Part shown: piece after piece, positions 61,826 to 64,000 of the stretch | Layout of the letters: the number at the start of each line of letters is the position of its first letter | How positions within the stretch are numbered: the first letter of the stretch is position 1 | Assembly (NCBI RefSeq): GCF_900110855.1 | Contig: NZ_FOFA01000004.1 | Coordinates: 62,001-126,000, forward strand | Reading direction: 5' to 3' | Length of the DNA stretch: 64,000 nt | From: Microlunatus flavus | GTDB taxonomy: Bacteria > Actinomycetota > Actinomycetes > Propionibacteriales > Propionibacteriaceae | The notes under the pieces: model-generated | What the model was told of the DNA's origin: nothing | Seen by the model: only the letters and a program-made list of their open reading frames with translations | Database searches by the model: none | Translations under genes and position numbers: made by a program

Positions 61826-62085
61826 CGCGCCCGCCCCGCTCCACGCAGGACTCCCGCACCGGGGAACGCGAGGTTCCGCGGCGCCCACGGCTGCCGAGTG
61901 AAGGCGGCGCCGGGAGGTGGAGCGGGTCGAGTGGCAGGCGAAGCGCGCGCGGGAACGTGACCACGACGGTGCCGCGGGGGCTCATCCGAGCCCGCGCTCG
62001 TCGTCCGCCCGGCCGGCGACGCGGTCGGCACCCACCGGGAGTGCGGTCGAGCGGACCTGGGCAGGCAGCCGGTGACCGTGAACGT

Positions 62086-62211
62086 GGACCTCCGGACGAG
62101 GTCGCTGGACGTGGATGGGCCTGACGGGAGCACGGGCGCGGCCGCTCACGAGCCCGAGCGTCGATCACGCGCCCGTGCGGATGGTTGTCCGGCGCCCTCG
62201 TCCGGAGGTCC
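62086..62211 (-). repeat. Nested inverted repeat able to form a long hairpin
   Basis: GGACCTCCGGACGAGG (62086-62101) and its exact complement (62196-62211) flank a second pair, 62103-62110 with 62187-62194 (8 bp, one wobble), a third, GCACGGGCGCG (62130-62140) with 62168-62178 (11 bp), and a 5-bp pair (62143-62147 with 62156-62160). All are nested, so one RNA of 126 nt could be paired over most of its length. It starts about 33 nt after the uvrC stop on the minus strand. Confidence 0.6.
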
Positions 62212-62243
62212 GCCGGCAGCTGGTTCGAGGGGACAGACCTCGA

Positions 62244-64000
62244 CTAGCGGTCGACCAGCACCTCACCCGTGGCCATGTCGATCGCGTCGCCGGCCGGGCG
62301 GGCCTCGAGCGCGGCGAGGACCGCTTGCGCGGTCTTGAGGCCGAACCCCGGCACCGCAGCGATCTCCTCGACGCTGGCGGCGCGGAGCTTCTTCAGCGAC
62401 CCGAAGTGGTGCAGCAGCGCCTTGCGGCGCACCTCCCCCAGCCCGGGCACCTGGTCGAGCACGGACTCGACCATGCTCTTGCTGCGCCGCCCGCGGTGGT
62501 GGGTGATGGCGAAGCGGTGCGCCTCGTCGCGGACGCGCTGGAGCAGGTAGAGGCCCTCGCTGGTCCGCGGCAGGATCACGGGGTCCTCGACGTCGGGGAG
62601 CCAGACCTCCTCGAGACGCTTGGCCAGGCCGCACAGCGCCACGTCGTCGATGCCCAGCTCGTCCATGGCGGCGGCCGCCGCGGCGACCTGCGGCGGCCCG
62701 CCGTCGACGACGACGAGCTGCGGGACGTACGCGAACCGGCGCGGGGCCCCGGTCTCGGGGTCGACGAGCAGCGGCCCCTCGCCGTTCGAGCCGTCGGAGG
62801 CGCCCAGCGCGGCCTTGCGGTCGTCGATCATCCGGCGGAACCGTCGGGTGATGACCTCGTGCATGGACGCGACGTCGTTCTGGCCGTCGACGCCGCGGAT
62901 GACGAAGCGGCGGTACTCGCTCTTGCGCGGCAGGCCGTCCTCGAAGACGACCATCGAGGCCACGACCTCGGTGCCCTGCAGGTTGGAGATGTCGAAGCAC
63001 TCGATGCGCAGCGGCGCGCCGGGCAGCTCGAGCGCCTCCTGGATCTCCTCGAGCGCGCGGTTGCGGGTCGACAGGTCGCTGGCGCGGGTCGTCTTGTGCC
63101 GGACGAGGGCCTCGTTGGCGTTCTTGGCCACCGTCTCCATCAGCGTCCGCTTGTCGCCGCGCTGCGGGACGCGGATGTCGACGTGCGAGCCGCGGCGCTC
63201 GGTGAGCAGCTGGGTGAGCGACTCCAGCGACGTCGGCAGCGCCGGGACGAGGATCTCGCGCGGCACGGCGTCGCGGGGGTCGGGCTCGTCGTCGCTCTCC
63301 GCGTAGAGCTGCAGGAGGAACTGCTCGACGAGCTCGGGCGTGCCCTCCTCGTCGAACCGGTCGGCCACCCAGCCGCGCTCGCCGCGGATGCGGCCGCCCC
63401 GGACGTGGAAGATCTGCACGGCGACCTCGAGCGGGTCCTCGGCCACGGCGATGACGTCGGCGTCGGTCCCGTCGGCGAACACGACCGCGTTGCGCTCGAG
63501 CGCGCGCTGCATGGCCTGCAGGTCGTCGCGCAGCCGGGCCGCCCGCTCGAAGTCGAGCTCGGCGCTGGCGGCCTTCATCTGCCGCTCGATCTGGCGGATC
63601 ATCGGCGTCGCCTGGCCCGCCATGAACTGGCAGAAGTCGTCGACGATGTCGCGGTGCTCCTCCGGGGTCACCTTGCCGACGCAGGGCGCGGAGCACTTGT
63701 CGATGTAGCCGAGCAGGCAGGGCCGGCCGAGCAGCTGGTGGTTGCGGAACACGCCGGGCCGGCACGAGCGCATCGGGAACACCCGCAGGAGCAGGTCGAC
63801 GGTCTCGCGGATCGCCCAGGCGTGGCTGTACGGGCCGAAGTAGCGGTTGCCCTTGCGCTTGGCCCCGCGCCCGACCATCACCCGCGGGAACTCCTCGGAC
63901 AGCGTCACCGCCATCCACGGGTACGACTTGTCGTCGCGGTACTTCACGTTGAAGCGCGGGTCGTACTCCTTGATCCAGGAGTACTCCAGCTGCAGCGACT
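62244..64000 (-). CDS. uvrC: Excinuclease ABC subunit C, 5' end outside the window
   Basis: 585 residues are visible and the frame stays open to the right edge, so the N-terminal part of the GIY-YIG nuclease domain is missing. YWYRD-type segment, then [36 protein letters not shown], the Cys-rich [15 protein letters not shown], the UVR motif ([25 protein letters not shown]), the RNase H-like domain ([22 protein letters not shown]) and C-terminal HhH repeats ([35 protein letters not shown]) are present. It makes the dual incision in nucleotide excision repair. Confidence 0.95.
   Translation of the reverse strand, partial: SLQLEYSWIKEYDPRFNVKYRDDKSYPWMAVTLSEEFPRVMVGRGAKRKGNRYFGPYSHAWAIRETVDLLLRVFPMRSCRPGVFRNHQLLGRPCLLGYIDKCSAPCVGKVTPEEHRDIVDDFCQFMAGQATPMIRQIERQMKAASAELDFERAARLRDDLQAMQRALERNAVVFADGTDADVIAVAEDPLEVAVQIFHVRGGRIRGERGWVADRFDEEGTPELVEQFLLQLYAESDDEPDPRDAVPREILVPALPTSLESLTQLLTERRGSHVDIRVPQRGDKRTLMETVAKNANEALVRHKTTRASDLSTRNRALEEIQEALELPGAPLRIECFDISNLQGTEVVASMVVFEDGLPRKSEYRRFVIRGVDGQNDVASMHEVITRRFRRMIDDRKAALGASDGSNGEGPLLVDPETGAPRRFAYVPQLVVVDGGPPQVAAAAAAMDELGIDDVALCGLAKRLEEVWLPDVEDPVILPRTSEGLYLLQRVRDEAHRFAITHHRGRRSKSMVESVLDQVPGLGEVRRKALLHHFGSLKKLRAASVEEIAAVPGFGLKTAQAVLAALEARPAGDAIDMATGEVLVDR

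Larger units (their letters stand above)
61813..62243. other. Intergenic region between uvrC and rapZ with a long structured element
   Basis: 431 nt without a convincing gene. A possible 115-codon minus-strand frame (61821-62168) has Arg/Pro/Gly-rich content and no recognisable motif. 62086-62211 can fold into a nested hairpin. GATAAT on the minus strand (plus positions 61820-61825) is the likely -10 for rapZ. Confidence 0.55.

Noticed and set aside
61821-62168. 115-codon minus-strand open frame between uvrC and rapZ
   Set aside because: Composition is Arg/Pro/Gly-rich with no motif, no ribosome site, and it overlaps the structured element and the rapZ promoter.

Overview
The window is about 64 kb of chromosome from a very high-GC, Gram-positive actinobacterium. 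Evidence for this includes rbpA, whiA with yvcK and rapZ, an actinobacterial SUF operon (sufR-B-D-Rieske-C-S-U-T), GC-rich third codon positions, and many GTG starts. Nocardioidaceae or a related family is a plausible home, but nothing here fixes the genus. I found no rRNA, tRNA, CRISPR array, prophage or insertion sequence.

Layout. (1) 1-11563, minus strand: one long translationally coupled operon with an SDR, a complete dipeptide/oligopeptide-type ABC importer, a Gfo/Idh oxidoreductase, the TldD/TldE metalloprotease pair and a DUF4438 protein cut by the window edge. Diverging from it at 11928-15949 is a second coupled operon: D-2-hydroxyacid dehydrogenase, DapA-like aldolase, divergent SDR and aminotransferase. 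A 16-bp motif occurs twice between the two operons. Together they look like an uptake and breakdown module for an unidentified peptide or amino-acid-derived compound. (2) 15984-28637: small accessory genes, including a frameshifted DUF2199-like gene, an ArsR/RibD-like/SRPBCC operon, an MmyB-type regulator diverging from an oxidoreductase, a sugar-acid epimerase, a Lys-rich secreted protein, an aldo/keto reductase, a P-type ATPase with degraded catalytic motifs, an EamA-like transporter and a GNAT enzyme. (3) 28654-35624: the SUF iron-sulfur assembly operon led by the Fe-S repressor SufR. (4) 35671-46710: membrane proteins, a YCII-ECF sigma pair, an ATP-dependent DNA ligase, a two-gene ABC exporter, heme A synthase ctaA, a DEAD-box helicase with a long leader, a 2'-5' RNA ligase-like protein and an HD protein. 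(5) 46861-52356: ctaB divergent from tkt-tal-pgl. The zwf-opcA genes usual between tal and pgl are absent. (6) 52353-57607: a Pr6Pr membrane protein, a small unknown gene, rbpA, secG, and the glycolytic operon gap-pgk-tpiA ending in a clear intrinsic terminator. (7) 57766-64000: an SdrD_B-domain secreted protein, whiA, yvcK, rapZ and uvrC. uvrC runs off the right edge.

Recurring themes are 4-bp start/stop overlaps (ATGA or GTGA), several -10-like hexamers 6-8 nt before start codons (suggesting leaderless mRNAs), three places where an overlapping CTG looks like the true start, and strong inverted repeats between genes. Coordinates, motifs and repeats were read by eye. Family assignments are from recognition of conserved motifs, with no database search.
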